Positions 41,972 through 52,417 of a stretch of DNA of 64,000 bases are shown here, in pieces. Origin of the DNA: Pseudonocardia autotrophica (GTDB lineage Bacteria; Actinomycetota; Actinomycetes; Mycobacteriales; Pseudonocardiaceae); contig NZ_AP018920.1 in NCBI RefSeq assembly GCF_003945385.1, positions 2,542,001 to 2,606,000 of the forward strand. The letters are read 5' to 3'. Under the pieces are notes generated by a model that worked only from the letters and a program-made list of their open reading frames with translations, was not told the DNA's origin and made no database searches. Both the position numbers and the translations under genes were made by a program. Within the stretch, counting starts at the first letter, position 1. Every line of letters begins with the position of its first letter.

Positions 41972-42814
41972 CTACGCGCGCAGCGAACGCGCCTTGCGGG
42001 CACCGATCGCGCGCATCGCGGGCTCCAGCCGCAGGGCCGGGCCGGGGATCAGCGCGGTGAGCCGCAGCACCGCACCGCGCCAGGCCGGCAGTGTCCGGTA
42101 CACGCGGTGCGTGCCGAACATCCCGACCAGGCCGTGCGCGACCTGCTCGGCGGTGACCAGCGTCCCGGACCGGACCAGCGCCTGTGCCTGGCCACCGGGC
42201 GCCATCCCGCGCAGCAGCTCGGTGTTGACGCCGTCCGGGCAGACGGCGTGCACCCGGATCCCCTCCCGGCGGACCTCGGAGGCGAGTCCGGAGACCACCG
42301 ACAGCGCACCGGCCTTGGACGCCGCGTACACCGACAGCCCGGGGACCGGCCCGAGCGCCGAGAGCGACACCGTCACCCCGATCTCGCCGCCGTGCGCGAC
42401 GCCGGCGGCGGCCTGCTCCCGGAACGCCGCGACGGCGGCCCTCGCACCCCAGATCGGGCCCAGCAGGTTCACCTCGACCAGCGCCCTGGCGTGTGCCTCG
42501 GACAGCTCGGTCAGGGCGCCGTCGAACCCGACGCCCGCGTTGGCGATCCAGGCGCCCAGCGGGGCGAGCCCGCGGGCCCGGTCGGCGATCGCGCGCGCGT
42601 CGACCGGATCGGTGACGTCGTGCGCGGTGCCGTCCGCGGCACCGATCCGCTCGGCGGTCGCCCGTGCGGCGTCCGCGTCGAGGTCGGTGACGAGCACCCG
42701 GTAGCCACGATCGACCAGCTCGGTCGCGATCGCCTCACCGATGCCGCGGGCGGCGCCGGTGACCACGGCGGAACGGGGAGCGTGCGCGGGGATCTCGTGC
42801 CGGCGGCGTCGCAT
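41972..42814 (-). CDS. Short-chain dehydrogenase/reductase
   Basis: 280 residues. NAD(P) motif AVVTGAARGIGEAIATEL, NAG in IANAGVGFDG, active-site Tyr and Lys in YAASKAGALSVVSGL. Substrate unknown. A C-terminal extension (RGAVLRLTALIPGPALRLEP) is typical of lipid-related SDRs. It follows the CPBP gene by 16 bp on the same strand. Confidence 0.9.
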   Translation of the reverse strand: MRRRRHEIPAHAPRSAVVTGAARGIGEAIATELVDRGYRVLVTDLDADAARATAERIGAADGTAHDVTDPVDARAIADRARGLAPLGAWIANAGVGFDGALTELSEAHARALVEVNLLGPIWGARAAVAAFREQAAAGVAHGGEIGVTVSLSALGPVPGLSVYAASKAGALSVVSGLASEVRREGIRVHAVCPDGVNTELLRGMAPGGQAQALVRSGTLVTAEQVAHGLVGMFGTHRVYRTLPAWRGAVLRLTALIPGPALRLEPAMRAIGARKARSLRA

Positions 42815-42830
42815 GGCCGGGAAGTATGCC

Positions 42831-43628
42831 CTACCCGCTGGTAACCGACCCGTGGACGGAACTCCTCCCGACGGTGCCGAGCAGGACCAGCGCGGCCACG
42901 GTGTAGACGCCGCCGAGCACGGTCCAGGCGAGCGGGCCGTGCGCGGTCACCTCCCACCCCACCAGCACGATCGTGGTGCCCAGGTGGAACCCGCCGTGCA
43001 CGCCGGCCGCGGCCCAGATCGAGCCGGTGACCAACACGGTGACGCCCGCGAGCAGCCCGAACCCGAACGGGATCGCCAGGTAGGCGATGTGGTCGAGGAG
43101 TGAGGTCTGGCCGCCGGAGGAGAACAGGTGGATCAGCGTGAACGCCACCGTGGAGACGGCGAGCCCGACCACCGGGCGGTCCCGCAGCATCGTGAGCAGC
43201 CAGCCGCGGAACAGCAGCTCCTCCGGGATCGCCTGCAGCAGGAAGGCCTGGCCCAGCACCACCAGCAGCACCGCGACCGGGGTGGCACCCTCGGTGACCG
43301 GCCCGCCGTCCACCGGCGTGAGCGATCCGGTCGCGGCGAGCACCCCGGCGGCTGCGAGGAACAGTCCGATCCCGGCGGCCGTACCGGCGAGCAGCCGGCC
43401 GGGCACCGGCCGCGACCAGCCGACGTCGCGCAGCCGCAGCCGTTCCATCCGGCGGCACCACAGCCACACGGCCGCGACGACGAGCACACACACCAGTACC
43501 TGGCCGGTGAGCTGCAGGGCGACCGCGACGGCCTCCGACGCCGGCGTCGGCAGGACCGCCGTCGCGGCGCCCACCAGCAGGTTCGCCCCGAGCAGCAGAC
43601 AGACGGCGATCAGCACCCGGATCGTCAT
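42831..43628 (-). CDS. CPBP-family intramembrane metalloprotease
   Basis: 265 residues, about eight membrane helices. CPBP/Abi signature: EELLFRGWLL (Glu-Glu-x3-Arg) near residue 143, FTLIHLFSSG and the third His motif GVHGGFHLGTTIVL. Such proteases are linked to prenyl-protein processing or bacteriocin immunity in other bacteria. ATG 43628 starts MTIRVLIAVCLLLGAN; a GTG 18 codons earlier is an alternative. Confidence 0.87.
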   Translation of the reverse strand: MTIRVLIAVCLLLGANLLVGAATAVLPTPASEAVAVALQLTGQVLVCVLVVAAVWLWCRRMERLRLRDVGWSRPVPGRLLAGTAAGIGLFLAAAGVLAATGSLTPVDGGPVTEGATPVAVLLVVLGQAFLLQAIPEELLFRGWLLTMLRDRPVVGLAVSTVAFTLIHLFSSGGQTSLLDHIAYLAIPFGFGLLAGVTVLVTGSIWAAAGVHGGFHLGTTIVLVGWEVTAHGPLAWTVLGGVYTVAALVLLGTVGRSSVHGSVTSG

Positions 43629-43747
43629 GCCGACCGCGCCGGTGCTCAGGACCGGATGTGCGGATCCCGGTGTCGAGGCGTCCACCGGGCGCACGGTACC
43701 GGCTCGGACGATGGGGCCGAGCCGAGCGGCACGGGCCGGGGAGATCC

Positions 43748-45280
43748 TCAGCCGTTCGCGGCGACGTCCTCCAGGAAGGCGATCAGCGTCCGCACCGGCA
43801 CTCCCGTGCCGCCCTTGGTGGTGTAGCCGCGCGGCCCTCCGGTGTTGTACGCCGGACCCGCGACGTCGATGTGCGCCCACGGCACACCGGCCGGCACGAA
43901 CTCCTTCAGGAACAGCCCGGCCAGCAGCATCCCGGCGAACCGCTGCCCGCTGACGTTGGCGAGGTCGGCGACCCGGGAGTCCAGGTCGGAGCGCAGGTAC
44001 TCGGGCAGCGGCATCGCCCAGCCGTCCTCGCCGGTGGCGACGGCGTGCCCGGCCACCCGGTCCCGCAGGTCGTCCGAGCCCATGATCCCGGCGGTGCGCA
44101 GCCCCAGCGCGACCTGCTGGGCCCCGGTCAGCGTCGAGGTCTCCACCAGGTAGTCGGGGTCGTCCTCACCGGCCCGGACGAGCGCGTCGGCCAGGATCAG
44201 CCGGCCCTCGGCGTCGGTGTTGAGCACCTCGACGGTCCGGCCGCCGTACATGGTGAGCACGTCGCCCGGCTTGTACGCCGTCGAGGACGGCATGTTCTCC
44301 GCCATCGGCACGGTCGCGGTCACCGCGACCGGCAGCTCCAGCTTCGCCGCGAGCACCACGGTGGCGACCACGGCCGCCGCGCCGCCCATGTCCGAGGTCA
44401 TGTCGGCCATCCCGGCGTTCGGCTTGAGCGAGATGCCGCCGGTGTCGAACGTGATGCCCTTGCCGACCAGCGCGACCTTCCGTGCGGGCGCGGCGCCGCC
44501 GTTCCAGGTCAGCCGCACCAGCCGCGGCGGGTTCGACGAGCCCTTCCCGACCCCGGTGATCCCGCCGTAGCCGTTGTCCCGCAGCCGCTCGTCGTCGAGC
44601 ACCTCGGTGACCAGGCCGGCCCGCTCGCCCAGCGCCACCGCGCGGGCCGCGAACGTCTCCGGGACCAGCACGTTCGGTGCGGTGTTGACCAGGTCGCGGG
44701 CGGTCGCGACGGCCTCGGCGACCAGCGCCGCCCGGCGGACGAGCTCGTCGGCGACGCCGGTGAACGTCCAGGACGCCACCGGTGCCGACCCGGCGTCGGT
44801 GCTGGAGCGGTGCGCGTCGAACCGGTAGCCGCCGAGCAGCGCGCCGACCACGGCGGCCTCGGCGGCCTCGGCGCCGGCGGCGCCGAGCGTGCTCACCACG
44901 CCGGGGGTCCCGGCGAGCGTGCGGGCCGCCGCACCGGCCGCCCGGCGGATCCGGTCGGCCGCCGCCGCGTCGTCGCCGGCCTCGCCGAGCCCGACCGCCA
45001 CCAGCCGGGGCGCGGACACCGCCCCGCGGGTCGGCAGCGAGACGACCTGCTCGACCTTGCCGGTCGCGCCGACCACCCGCAGCAGCTCGGCGAGCTCACC
45101 ACCGAACGCGGCGTCGACGTCGGCGGCACCGGCGGCGAGCACCGGCGGCGCGCCGGTGGTCTCCGCGCCGTCGGCGGACGCCGCCGGGTGCAGGCCGATC
45201 ACCAGCGCCCCGGCCTCGACGGTGGACGGCGACGCGGTCGTCGCGGCGGTGTCCGGGATGGTCGGTTCGGCGGTCGGCAC
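43748..45280 (-). CDS. pepA: Leucyl aminopeptidase
   Basis: 510-residue M17 metallopeptidase. Metal and catalytic signature [18 protein letters not shown], with [14 protein letters not shown] and [15 protein letters not shown] before it. The N-terminal domain is less conserved, Ala-rich. GTG 45280 has GAGGAG 5 bases upstream; upstream frames lack family sequence. It recycles amino-terminal residues of peptides in the cytoplasm. Syntenic with pepB of mycobacteria. Confidence 0.96.
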   Translation of the reverse strand: MPTAEPTIPDTAATTASPSTVEAGALVIGLHPAASADGAETTGAPPVLAAGAADVDAAFGGELAELLRVVGATGKVEQVVSLPTRGAVSAPRLVAVGLGEAGDDAAAADRIRRAAGAAARTLAGTPGVVSTLGAAGAEAAEAAVVGALLGGYRFDAHRSSTDAGSAPVASWTFTGVADELVRRAALVAEAVATARDLVNTAPNVLVPETFAARAVALGERAGLVTEVLDDERLRDNGYGGITGVGKGSSNPPRLVRLTWNGGAAPARKVALVGKGITFDTGGISLKPNAGMADMTSDMGGAAAVVATVVLAAKLELPVAVTATVPMAENMPSSTAYKPGDVLTMYGGRTVEVLNTDAEGRLILADALVRAGEDDPDYLVETSTLTGAQQVALGLRTAGIMGSDDLRDRVAGHAVATGEDGWAMPLPEYLRSDLDSRVADLANVSGQRFAGMLLAGLFLKEFVPAGVPWAHIDVAGPAYNTGGPRGYTTKGGTGVPVRTLIAFLEDVAANG

Positions 45281-45475
45281 GGGGAGCTCCTCGGTCGTGG
45301 ACGGTCGGATCGGTATCGGACGGGTGGCCTCGCGAACCGCTCGTGCACACACGGTGACCAGCACACGTGTCCCGTGCGCCGGGCGGGTGGGGAGCGGCGC
45401 GGTGAGACCGGACCGAGATGGTAATGACACCCCCGCGGCGCCGCGCGGCACAGGGTCGAATGGGAAGGTGATCGG

Positions 45476-46837
45476 GTGCCCCGCCCCCCGTACCGGATAC
45501 CGATCGCGACCGCGGTCGTCGTCGCTCTCGCGGCGATGTTCGGTACCGGTCTGTATGCGGCGCTGGCCCCGGCCGCCGCCGCGGCGGGCCCGTGGTTCCC
45601 GCTGGGTGTGCTGCTGGCCGGGCTCGTCGCGCTCGGCGTGGTCGCCTCGACCGCGCACCTGGCGACCGCCCGCCCGGCCGGCCCGGAACCGGCCCGCGAC
45701 GACCTGCCCGCACCCGCGGTGCGGCTCGGCGCGGTGGCCCGGCTGGTGTCGCGGGCGGCGGCCGCCGCCGCGGCCGCCGGTGTCTTCGGGGCCTACGTGC
45801 TGCCCACCCAGCCGCTGCCGGTCGCGGTGGTCGCGGTGCTCGCCGTCATCGGGGTCAACGCGGCCGGGGTCCGGGTCTCACCGGCGGCATCCGGTGGCCT
45901 GGTCGTGGGGACGCTGCTGGTACTGGCACTGGTCGCCGGCGTCGGACTGATGACCGATGCGCCGGAGGGCGCCGGGCCGTCGTCGGCGATGCCGGCCAGC
46001 GAGCTCGCCGCCGGTGCCGTCGCGGACGGGGCGGGAACCCCGGACGACCCGGTCGCCGGGACCCTGCAGGCCGCGGTCGAGCCCGGTCCGCTGGGGGTGC
46101 TGACCGCCGCGGCGTTCGCGTTCTTCGTCTATACCGGTCTGTCCCGGGTGGCCGAGCTCGGTGGCAGCCTGCGCGACCCGATGCGGGCGATCCGCCGCGC
46201 ACCGGCGATCGCCGTGCTGGTGACCACCGGGCTGCTGCTGGTGCTCTCGCTGGCGCTGATCCACGGGCTGGGCGTCGAGCGGCTGGCGGTGTCGCCGACC
46301 CCGCTCGCGTCGCTGATGGACACCGGCGGCAGCCCGGCGCTGGGTGTGCTGGTCCGGATCGCCGCGGCCGCGGCGACCGCCGCCGCGCTGCTCGGGGCGC
46401 TGTCCAGGGCCGCGTCGGGGGCCTCCCGGCTCGCCGTCGGCGGGGAGCTGCCCGGCTTCCTCGGCCGGGGCAGTGCGCGCGGCACGCCGTGGGTCGCCGA
46501 TCTCGTGCTGGGCGGACTGACCCTGCTGGTCACACTGGCGGTCGGGCCGCTCACCGCCATCGCGATCGCGGTGGGCGCCGCCCTGGTGCACCACGTCCTG
46601 CTGCACCTCGCCGTGCTGCGGCTGCCGGGCCGTCCGGCCTCGGTGGCGTTCGTGGCAGGCGCGGGCGGCACCGGCTGTCTGGTGCTGATCGCGGCGCTGC
46701 CGCTGTGGCCGCTGCTGGCGACGGCCGGCGCGCTGGCGGCGGGCTGGGTGCTGTGCGCGGTGTCCGCGCGGTCCGCCGCCGCCCGGGGCAGGCCGGAGGA
46801 GACCGGCCCGGTCGATCCCGAGGAACGCGCCGCCTGA
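45476..46837 (+). CDS. APC-type amino acid permease-like protein
   Basis: 453 residues, about 12 hydrophobic segments. [19 protein letters not shown] at the start and [43 protein letters not shown] (as [17 protein letters not shown]) match APC-family helix 6 region. It is more Ala-rich and less conserved than typical members; substrate unknown. GTG/ATG 45476 begins MPRPPYRIP. It is 19 bp before gcvT in the same direction, so possibly co-transcribed. Confidence 0.82.
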   Translation: MPRPPYRIPIATAVVVALAAMFGTGLYAALAPAAAAAGPWFPLGVLLAGLVALGVVASTAHLATARPAGPEPARDDLPAPAVRLGAVARLVSRAAAAAAAAGVFGAYVLPTQPLPVAVVAVLAVIGVNAAGVRVSPAASGGLVVGTLLVLALVAGVGLMTDAPEGAGPSSAMPASELAAGAVADGAGTPDDPVAGTLQAAVEPGPLGVLTAAAFAFFVYTGLSRVAELGGSLRDPMRAIRRAPAIAVLVTTGLLLVLSLALIHGLGVERLAVSPTPLASLMDTGGSPALGVLVRIAAAAATAAALLGALSRAASGASRLAVGGELPGFLGRGSARGTPWVADLVLGGLTLLVTLAVGPLTAIAIAVGAALVHHVLLHLAVLRLPGRPASVAFVAGAGGTGCLVLIAALPLWPLLATAGALAAGWVLCAVSARSAAARGRPEETGPVDPEERAA

Positions 46838-46856
46838 GGCACTAGGGTTCGCTGGC

Positions 46857-47972
46857 GTGACCGACGATCTTCTGCCCAGCCCGCTGCACGACCGGCACGT
46901 CGCCCTCGACGCCACCCTCGGCGAGTTCGGCGGCTGGTCCATGCCGATCTCCTACCCGGGTGGCACCGTCGCCGAGCACACGTCGGTACGCGAGGCCGCC
47001 GGGCTGTTCGACGTCAGCCACCTCGGCACCGTCCCGATCACCGGGCCCGGCGCCGCGGCGCACGTGAACACCTGCCTGAGCAACGACCTGGGCCGGATCG
47101 GCCCGGGTCGGGCGCAGTACACGCTGGCCTGCAACGAGTCCGGCGGCGTGATCGACGACATGATCATCTACCTGGCCGCGGACGACGACCTGCTGCTGGT
47201 CCCGAACGCCGCCAACTCCACCCGGATCATCGCGATGCTGCAGGACGGCGCCCCCGACGGGGTCACCGTCACCGACCGGCACCGCGAGCTCGCGGTGCTC
47301 GCCCTGCAGGGGCCGCGCTCGGCGGAGGCGCTCGCGGCAGCGCTCGGTGCGGCCGGCGCCGCGGTCGCGGACCTGGACTACATGTCGTTCACCGACATCG
47401 AGGGCGGCACGGTGCGGGTCTGCCGGACCGGCTACACCGGCGAACACGGCTACGAACTGGTGCTCGACGCCGAGGCGGCCCCCGCCCTGTGGGACGCGCT
47501 GCTCGACGCGGTCCGCGCGGTCGGCGGCGGCCCGTGCGGCCTGGCCGCACGCGACACCCTGCGCACCGAGATGGGTTACCCGTTGCACGGCCACGAGCTG
47601 TCCGAGGAGATCAGCCCGGTGCAGGCGGGCAGCGCCTGGGCGGTCGGCTGGGACAAGCCGTCGTTCTGGGGCCGGGAGGCGCTCGTCGCCGAGCGGGCGG
47701 CGGGCCCGGACCGCCGGCTGCGCGCGCTGCGGGCGACCGGCCGCGGCGTGCCCCGGGCCGGCATGACCGTGCTGGACGGCGAGGGCGGGACCCCGGTCGG
47801 GACCGTCACCTCGGGCACCTTCTCGCCCACCCTGAAGGCCGGGATCGCGCTCGCACTCGTCGACACCGACCCGAAGGTCTCGCCCGGTGACGCACTGGTG
47901 ATCGACGTCCGCGGGCGGGCGCTGCCGGTCGAGGTCGTGAAGCCGCCCCTGGTGGAGTCGCACGTCCGATGA
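46857..47972 (+). CDS. gcvT: Aminomethyltransferase, glycine cleavage T protein
   Basis: 371 residues. Folate-binding domain: [37 protein letters not shown] and the C-terminal [18 protein letters not shown]. It transfers the methylene of glycine from lipoylated GcvH to tetrahydrofolate. No gcvH or gcvP in the window. GTG 46857 lies 19 bp after the permease stop. Confidence 0.95.
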   Translation: MTDDLLPSPLHDRHVALDATLGEFGGWSMPISYPGGTVAEHTSVREAAGLFDVSHLGTVPITGPGAAAHVNTCLSNDLGRIGPGRAQYTLACNESGGVIDDMIIYLAADDDLLLVPNAANSTRIIAMLQDGAPDGVTVTDRHRELAVLALQGPRSAEALAAALGAAGAAVADLDYMSFTDIEGGTVRVCRTGYTGEHGYELVLDAEAAPALWDALLDAVRAVGGGPCGLAARDTLRTEMGYPLHGHELSEEISPVQAGSAWAVGWDKPSFWGREALVAERAAGPDRRLRALRATGRGVPRAGMTVLDGEGGTPVGTVTSGTFSPTLKAGIALALVDTDPKVSPGDALVIDVRGRALPVEVVKPPLVESHVR

Positions 47973-48071
47973 CGGCGATGTGACCGGCGTGCGTCCCGCA
48001 GGGAAGGATCGCGTCCCGACCGTCGGGAATCCGACTACTTCTCTCGCGGCCGACGGAGTTACCGTTCACCC

Positions 48072-49193
48072 ATGAGCGCGCCGCAGTTCACCGTCACCCG
48101 CAATCCTGCCCCGGCGTCCCCGCAGCGGCGCGCCCAGGTACTGGCCGATCCCGGCTTCGGCCGGCACATGACCGATCACATGGTCACCATCCGGTACACC
48201 GAGGGCACCGGTTGGCACGATCCGCAGGTCGTGCCGTACGGGCCGCTGACCCTCGATCCGTCGTCGATGGTGCTGCACTACGGCCAGGAGATCTTCGAGG
48301 GGCTCAAGGCCTACCGGCAGCCGGACGGCTCCGTCGCCCTGTTCCGTCCGGAGCAGAACGCCCGCCGCTTCGCCGGGTCCGCCCGTCGGCTGGCGATGGC
48401 CGAGCTTCCCGAGGAGCTGTTCCTCGCCTCGCTCGCCGAGCTGCTGTCGGTGGACTCGGAGTGGGTGCCCGCCGCCGGCGGTGAGGACTCGCTCTACCTG
48501 CGTCCATTCATGATCGCCACCGAGGTGGGGCTCGGCGTGCGGCCGTCGTCGGAGTACCTGTACGCGGTGCTCGCCTCACCGGCCGGGCCGTACTTCTCCG
48601 GCGGCGTGCAGCCGATGGACGTCTGGCTGGAGACCGAGTACACCCGGGCCGCGCTGGGCGGCACCGGCACCGCCAAGTGCGGCGGGAACTACGCGGCGTC
48701 GCTGCTGCCGCAGTCGGTCGGCGCCCAGCACGACTGCGCCCAGGTCGCCTACCTCGACGCCGAGGAGCGGACCTGGATCGACGAGATGGGTTCGAACAAC
48801 CTGTTCTTCGTCTTCACCGGCCCCGACGGCGCCGTCGAGCTCGCCACCCCGGACCTGCGCGGCGCGGTGCTGTCCGGCATCACCCGGGACTCGCTGATCA
48901 CCGTGGCCCGGGATCTGGGGATCGGCGTGGTGGAGCGCCGGATCGCCGGCCAGGAGTGGCTCGGCGGGGTCGCGAGCGGCGTGCTCACCGAGGTGTTCGG
49001 CTGCGGCACCGCCGCGGTGATCACCCCGATCGGCACCGTGAAGCACACCGGGGGCGAGGTGACCGTCGGCGACGGGAAGCCGGGCCCGGTCACGCTTCAG
49101 CTGCGCGAGGCGCTCACCGCGATCCAGCGGGGCGCCGCACCGGACCGGCACGGCTGGATGCACACCATGGTGCCGGCCCCGGCGTCGGTCTGA
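48072..49193 (+). CDS. ilvE: Branched-chain amino acid aminotransferase
   Basis: 373-residue fold-IV PLP enzyme. Substrate/PLP motifs: HYGQEIFEGLKAYRQPDGS, the PLP lysine in GGTGTAKCGGNYAASLL and EMGSNNLFFVF. It performs the last step of Leu/Ile/Val synthesis and the first of their breakdown. ATG 48072 begins MSAPQFTVTRNPAPASPQRR. It follows gcvT by 99 bp. Confidence 0.96.
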   Translation: MSAPQFTVTRNPAPASPQRRAQVLADPGFGRHMTDHMVTIRYTEGTGWHDPQVVPYGPLTLDPSSMVLHYGQEIFEGLKAYRQPDGSVALFRPEQNARRFAGSARRLAMAELPEELFLASLAELLSVDSEWVPAAGGEDSLYLRPFMIATEVGLGVRPSSEYLYAVLASPAGPYFSGGVQPMDVWLETEYTRAALGGTGTAKCGGNYAASLLPQSVGAQHDCAQVAYLDAEERTWIDEMGSNNLFFVFTGPDGAVELATPDLRGAVLSGITRDSLITVARDLGIGVVERRIAGQEWLGGVASGVLTEVFGCGTAAVITPIGTVKHTGGEVTVGDGKPGPVTLQLREALTAIQRGAAPDRHGWMHTMVPAPASV

Positions 49194-49200
49194 GATCACC

Positions 49201-49260
49201 GCTCCGAGAACACTGGTCTGGGAGCACTGGTCTGGGATCACGGGTCCGAGGCCATCGGTC
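49201..49260. repeat. Imperfect short tandem repeat after ilvE
   Basis: Units of about 15 bp around GCACTGGTCTGGGA repeat three to four times. A second family, GCACAGCTGTTGACCA, repeats twice at about 49315-49350. Both lie in the non-coding convergent gap between ilvE and cobS. Confidence 0.6.
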
Positions 49261-49299
49261 GTGGAGCGCCGCGTCCGCAAGGCGGGCGCGGCGCTCCAC
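49261..49299. terminator. Bidirectional terminator hairpin between ilvE and cobS
   Basis: A perfect 13-bp inverted repeat, GTGGAGCGCCGCG at 49261-49273 and its complement at 49287-49299, with a 13-base loop. Located in a convergent gap. Confidence 0.75.
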
Positions 49300-49400
49300 A
49301 GCGGTTGCTCGGAGCACAGCTGTTGACCAAGGCACAGCTGTTGACCAGCGGACGGCGGTTGACCCAGCGCACTGCGGCCCGATCGCAGCCCGGCGCCTGA

Positions 49401-50294
49401 TCAGAGCGCGGCGGCCAGCACGACCAGGACGGTGGTGGCCGCGAGCGTCTCCGCGGCACCCAGGACGTCGCCGCTCATCCCGCCGAACCGGCGACGGGTG
49501 TGCCGGGCCAGCCCCGCCACGAGCAGCGCGGCGGCCAGCACCGCGCCCACGGTGACCAGCACGATCCCGGGCCCGGTCAGGACCCCCGGGAGCTCCGCGG
49601 CGTCGCCGGGGAGGTAGTCGGCGTAGCGCCGGGCCCCTCCGGCCGGGTCCACCGCGGCCACCAGGGCCGTCGCACCGAGCCCGGTCAGCACCGTCCACCA
49701 CAGCGGGGCCACCCAGGCCGGCTGCGAGCCCGCGACGGTGGCACCCAGCCCACCCGGCCGGGCCGCCGGCGTCCCACGGCGGGCCACCCAGCAGAAGCCG
49801 GCCCGGCCGACCGCTGCGGCGAGCGCACAGGTCACCAGCACCGCCGCCGGTGGGGCCGAGGACAGCTGGGCCAGCGCCGCGGCCTGCCCGCCCAGCACCA
49901 CCACCAGCGTGACGACGGCGAACGGGCCCGCGCCGCCCTCGGCCATGATCCGCAGCGCCCGCTCCGGCGGCCCGTAGCTGCCGAGCCCGTCGGCGGTGTC
50001 GGCCACTCCGTCCAGGTGCATCCCGCGGGTCGCGAGCGCACCCGCGCCCACCACGAGCAGGCCCGCGACCAGCGGGGACGTCCCCAGCGCGGTGAGCGCG
50101 AGCAGCAGCGCCCCACCGGCCAGGCCGAGGCCGATCCCGACCACCGGTGCCCATCTCAGCGCGGCCGCCGGGACCCCGGGCGGGAGACCGCCGTCCGGAT
50201 CGGTGCCGACCCGGACCGGGAGCACGGTCAGCCAGCCGACGGCGAGCCGGAGCCCGGCGAGCGGCCCCGGGGCCCGCCCGCCGTCCCCGGTCAC
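49401..50294 (-). CDS. cobS: Adenosylcobinamide-GDP ribazoletransferase (cobalamin synthase)
   Basis: 297 residues, polytopic. Family motifs GWLTVLPVR near the start, TRGMHLDGVADTADGLGSYG (metal-binding Asp cluster) and RALRIMAEGGAGPFAV. It joins AdoCbi-GDP to alpha-ribazole in the membrane. ATG 50294 overlaps the stop of the cobU-cobT fusion by 4 bp. Confidence 0.95.
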   Translation of the reverse strand: MTGDGGRAPGPLAGLRLAVGWLTVLPVRVGTDPDGGLPPGVPAAALRWAPVVGIGLGLAGGALLLALTALGTSPLVAGLLVVGAGALATRGMHLDGVADTADGLGSYGPPERALRIMAEGGAGPFAVVTLVVVLGGQAAALAQLSSAPPAAVLVTCALAAAVGRAGFCWVARRGTPAARPGGLGATVAGSQPAWVAPLWWTVLTGLGATALVAAVDPAGGARRYADYLPGDAAELPGVLTGPGIVLVTVGAVLAAALLVAGLARHTRRRFGGMSGDVLGAAETLAATTVLVVLAAAL

Positions 50295-52312
50295 CGGGCG
50301 GCGCCCGCCGCGGCCGTCGCGTCACCGGGGACGACGCCGGTGTCCTCGGCGGTCGCCGTCTCACCCAGCAGGCGGGCCGCGGTGGTCAGCAGCGGCAGCA
50401 CCGCGACGCCCGCCGTGCCGTCCTCGGTGCGCACCGCGAGATCCAGCACCGGGGTCAGCGACAGGTGCTCCAGCACCATCCCGGCGGCCGGCTCGGTGGA
50501 GGGCTGCGCCGCCAGCCACCACTGTTTGGCGCCGGGCGCGAGCTCCTCGGCCATCAGCGCGGCGGCACCGACGGCGACACCGTCGAGCACCGTCGGGACC
50601 TTCCGCTCGGCGGCGCGGGCGAGGAATCCGGCGAGCACGATCAGATCGGTGCCGCCGACGGTCCGCAGCAGCGCCAGCGGATCGCGCAGGTGCGGACGCG
50701 CCCGGCGCAGCCCGTCCCGGATCACCACGGCCTTGCGCATCCAGGCCCGGTCGTCGATGCCGGAGGCGCGACCCACCACGGCCACCGGCTCGGCCCCGGT
50801 GAGCGCGGCGACGAGCGTCGCGGCCGGGGTGGTCGCCCCGACCGCCAGGGTGGCCGGCACCAGGACGTCCGCCCCGGCGTCGATCTCCTCGTCGGCGAGC
50901 AGCCTGCCGGTCCGCCATGCGGCAGCGGCGTCGTCGTCGCTCAGCGCGTCCTCGCGGTCGATCCGGCCGGTGCCGCGAACGACGCGGTGACCGGTCTCGA
51001 CGCCGTCGGCGTCCCGGTTGAGCCCGACGTCGACGGTCCGCACCGACGCTCCGGCCGCCCGCGCGGCGACGGTGACCGGGAGCCGTCCGGCTGCGGCGGC
51101 CGCGGCCCGGGCGGCGGACACCTCCGGCGGGTAGGCGGAGACACCGTCGGCGGCGACGCCGTGATCGGCGGCGAGCAGCAGCACGCGGGCGTTCACCGGC
51201 GGCCGCGGCGGGCACTCGCCCTGGCAGGCGGCGAGCCAGACGCCGAGCTCGCCGAGCCTGCCCAGCCCGCCCGTGGGCAGCGCGAGGCCGTCGACGAGCG
51301 CGACGGCGGCCCGCCGGGTCCGCAGATCGGGCCGACCGACGGCGGCGGGCGCGGAGGGGCGCTCGACGGTCTCCGGGCCGGTCACCGACGCGGCGGACGA
51401 GCCGGTGGGCGGGGTGACCGCACCGGGGACGCCCGCCGGGGTGCCGGCGACGTCGCCGGCCGGATCCGCCACCTCGGAGCCCGGGGCCACGGTGTCGGGG
51501 CCCGGAGCCGCGGCATCGGAGCCCGCGGCATCGGAGCCCGCGTCGGCGGGGCCGGGAGCGGCGGGGGACGCCTCGGCCGGGGCCGGACCGGTGACCGGGG
51601 CCGCAGTCGTCGCAGTCGTCGAGGTTGGCGCAGTCGTCGAGGTTGGCGCAGCCGTCGCAGTTGGTGCAGTCGTCGAGGTTCCCGCAGTCGCTGCGGTCGC
51701 CGCGGCACCGACCGCGGCACCCGTCGTAGCCGATCCGGCGCTGTTCGCCGCGGGCCCGGCCGCGCCGGAGCGGTCGCGCTCCGGCGCCGGAAGCCGCAGC
51801 GCCCGCCCGGCGACGACCAGCACCGTCTCCGCGCAGACCTCGGCGAGCGCGGCGTTCAGCCCGCCCAGCAGGTCCCGGAACAGTCGCCCGGAGGCGGACT
51901 CGGGAACCACACCCAGCCCGACCTCGGCGGAGACCAGCACCACCGGCCCCGGTGCCCCGGCCACTGCCGTGACCAGCGCGTTCACCAGCTCGTCCACGCC
52001 GGGCAGCGCGGCGGGCCGGTCCCAGGCACCGGCGTCGTCGAGCACCCCGGTCAGCCAGGTGCCGAGATCGTCGACGAGCACCGGGCCGGGTGTCGCGAGC
52101 GCCGCGGCGAGCGCACCGCCGGAGACCTCCTCGGTCGTCCAGGCCGGCGACCGGCGGGCGACGTGCGTGGAGATCCGGGCGTCCCACTCGGCGTCGCCCT
52201 CGATCCGCCGGCCGGTCGCCAGGTACCGGACGGGCACGTCCGGGCCGAGGATCTCCTCGGCATGGCGCGACTTGCCCGACCGGGTGCCTCCGATGACGAG
52301 CGTTGCGTTCAT
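50291..52312 (-). CDS. cobU-cobT: CobU-CobT fusion: cobinamide kinase/guanylyltransferase plus DMB phosphoribosyltransferase
   Basis: 673 residues. N-terminal CobU domain (residues about 1-180): P-loop LVIGGTRSGKSRHAEEIL, HVARRSPAWTTEE, EVGLGVVPES. Then a linker of about 130 residues almost entirely Ala/Thr/Pro/Gly/Ser (residues about 185-315), encoded in part by tandem DNA repeats near 51600-51690. The C-terminal CobT domain has LLLAADHGVAADGVSAYP, RTVDVGLN, ATTPAATLVAALTG, GGTDLIVLAGF and EHLSLTPVLDL. With cobS it supplies the late steps of nucleotide-loop assembly. ATG 52312 (MNATLVIGG) is preferred to ATG 52321. Confidence 0.93.
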   Translation of the reverse strand: MNATLVIGGTRSGKSRHAEEILGPDVPVRYLATGRRIEGDAEWDARISTHVARRSPAWTTEEVSGGALAAALATPGPVLVDDLGTWLTGVLDDAGAWDRPAALPGVDELVNALVTAVAGAPGPVVLVSAEVGLGVVPESASGRLFRDLLGGLNAALAEVCAETVLVVAGRALRLPAPERDRSGAAGPAANSAGSATTGAAVGAAATAATAGTSTTAPTATAAPTSTTAPTSTTATTAAPVTGPAPAEASPAAPGPADAGSDAAGSDAAAPGPDTVAPGSEVADPAGDVAGTPAGVPGAVTPPTGSSAASVTGPETVERPSAPAAVGRPDLRTRRAAVALVDGLALPTGGLGRLGELGVWLAACQGECPPRPPVNARVLLLAADHGVAADGVSAYPPEVSAARAAAAAAGRLPVTVAARAAGASVRTVDVGLNRDADGVETGHRVVRGTGRIDREDALSDDDAAAAWRTGRLLADEEIDAGADVLVPATLAVGATTPAATLVAALTGAEPVAVVGRASGIDDRAWMRKAVVIRDGLRRARPHLRDPLALLRTVGGTDLIVLAGFLARAAERKVPTVLDGVAVGAAALMAEELAPGAKQWWLAAQPSTEPAAGMVLEHLSLTPVLDLAVRTEDGTAGVAVLPLLTTAARLLGETATAEDTGVVPGDATAAAGAAR
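51600..51695 (-). repeat. Tandem repeat encoding the fusion linker
   Basis: Units GCAGTCGTCGAGGTTGGC and close variants repeat about four to five times on the plus strand. They encode recurring Thr-Ala-Pro-Thr units in the linker of the cobU-cobT gene. Confidence 0.75.
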
Positions 52313-52417
52313 GCCGCACATCGTGTCGCACGCCTGTGGCGCGGCTTCCGGAAGGTCACCTCCGGCGCCGCGACGCCGGTCGCCGCCCCCGGTGGTGACC
52401 CGGCAGGCGGGGTCCGG

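Noticed and set aside
46838..46856. Glycine riboswitch before gcvT
   Set aside because: Only 19 bp separate gcvT from the permease gene, too short for a riboswitch.
52313..52417. Cobalamin riboswitch before the cobU-cobT gene
   Set aside because: About 105 bp with no recognisable B12-box-like sequence; too short and partly the 3' gap of DUF3043.
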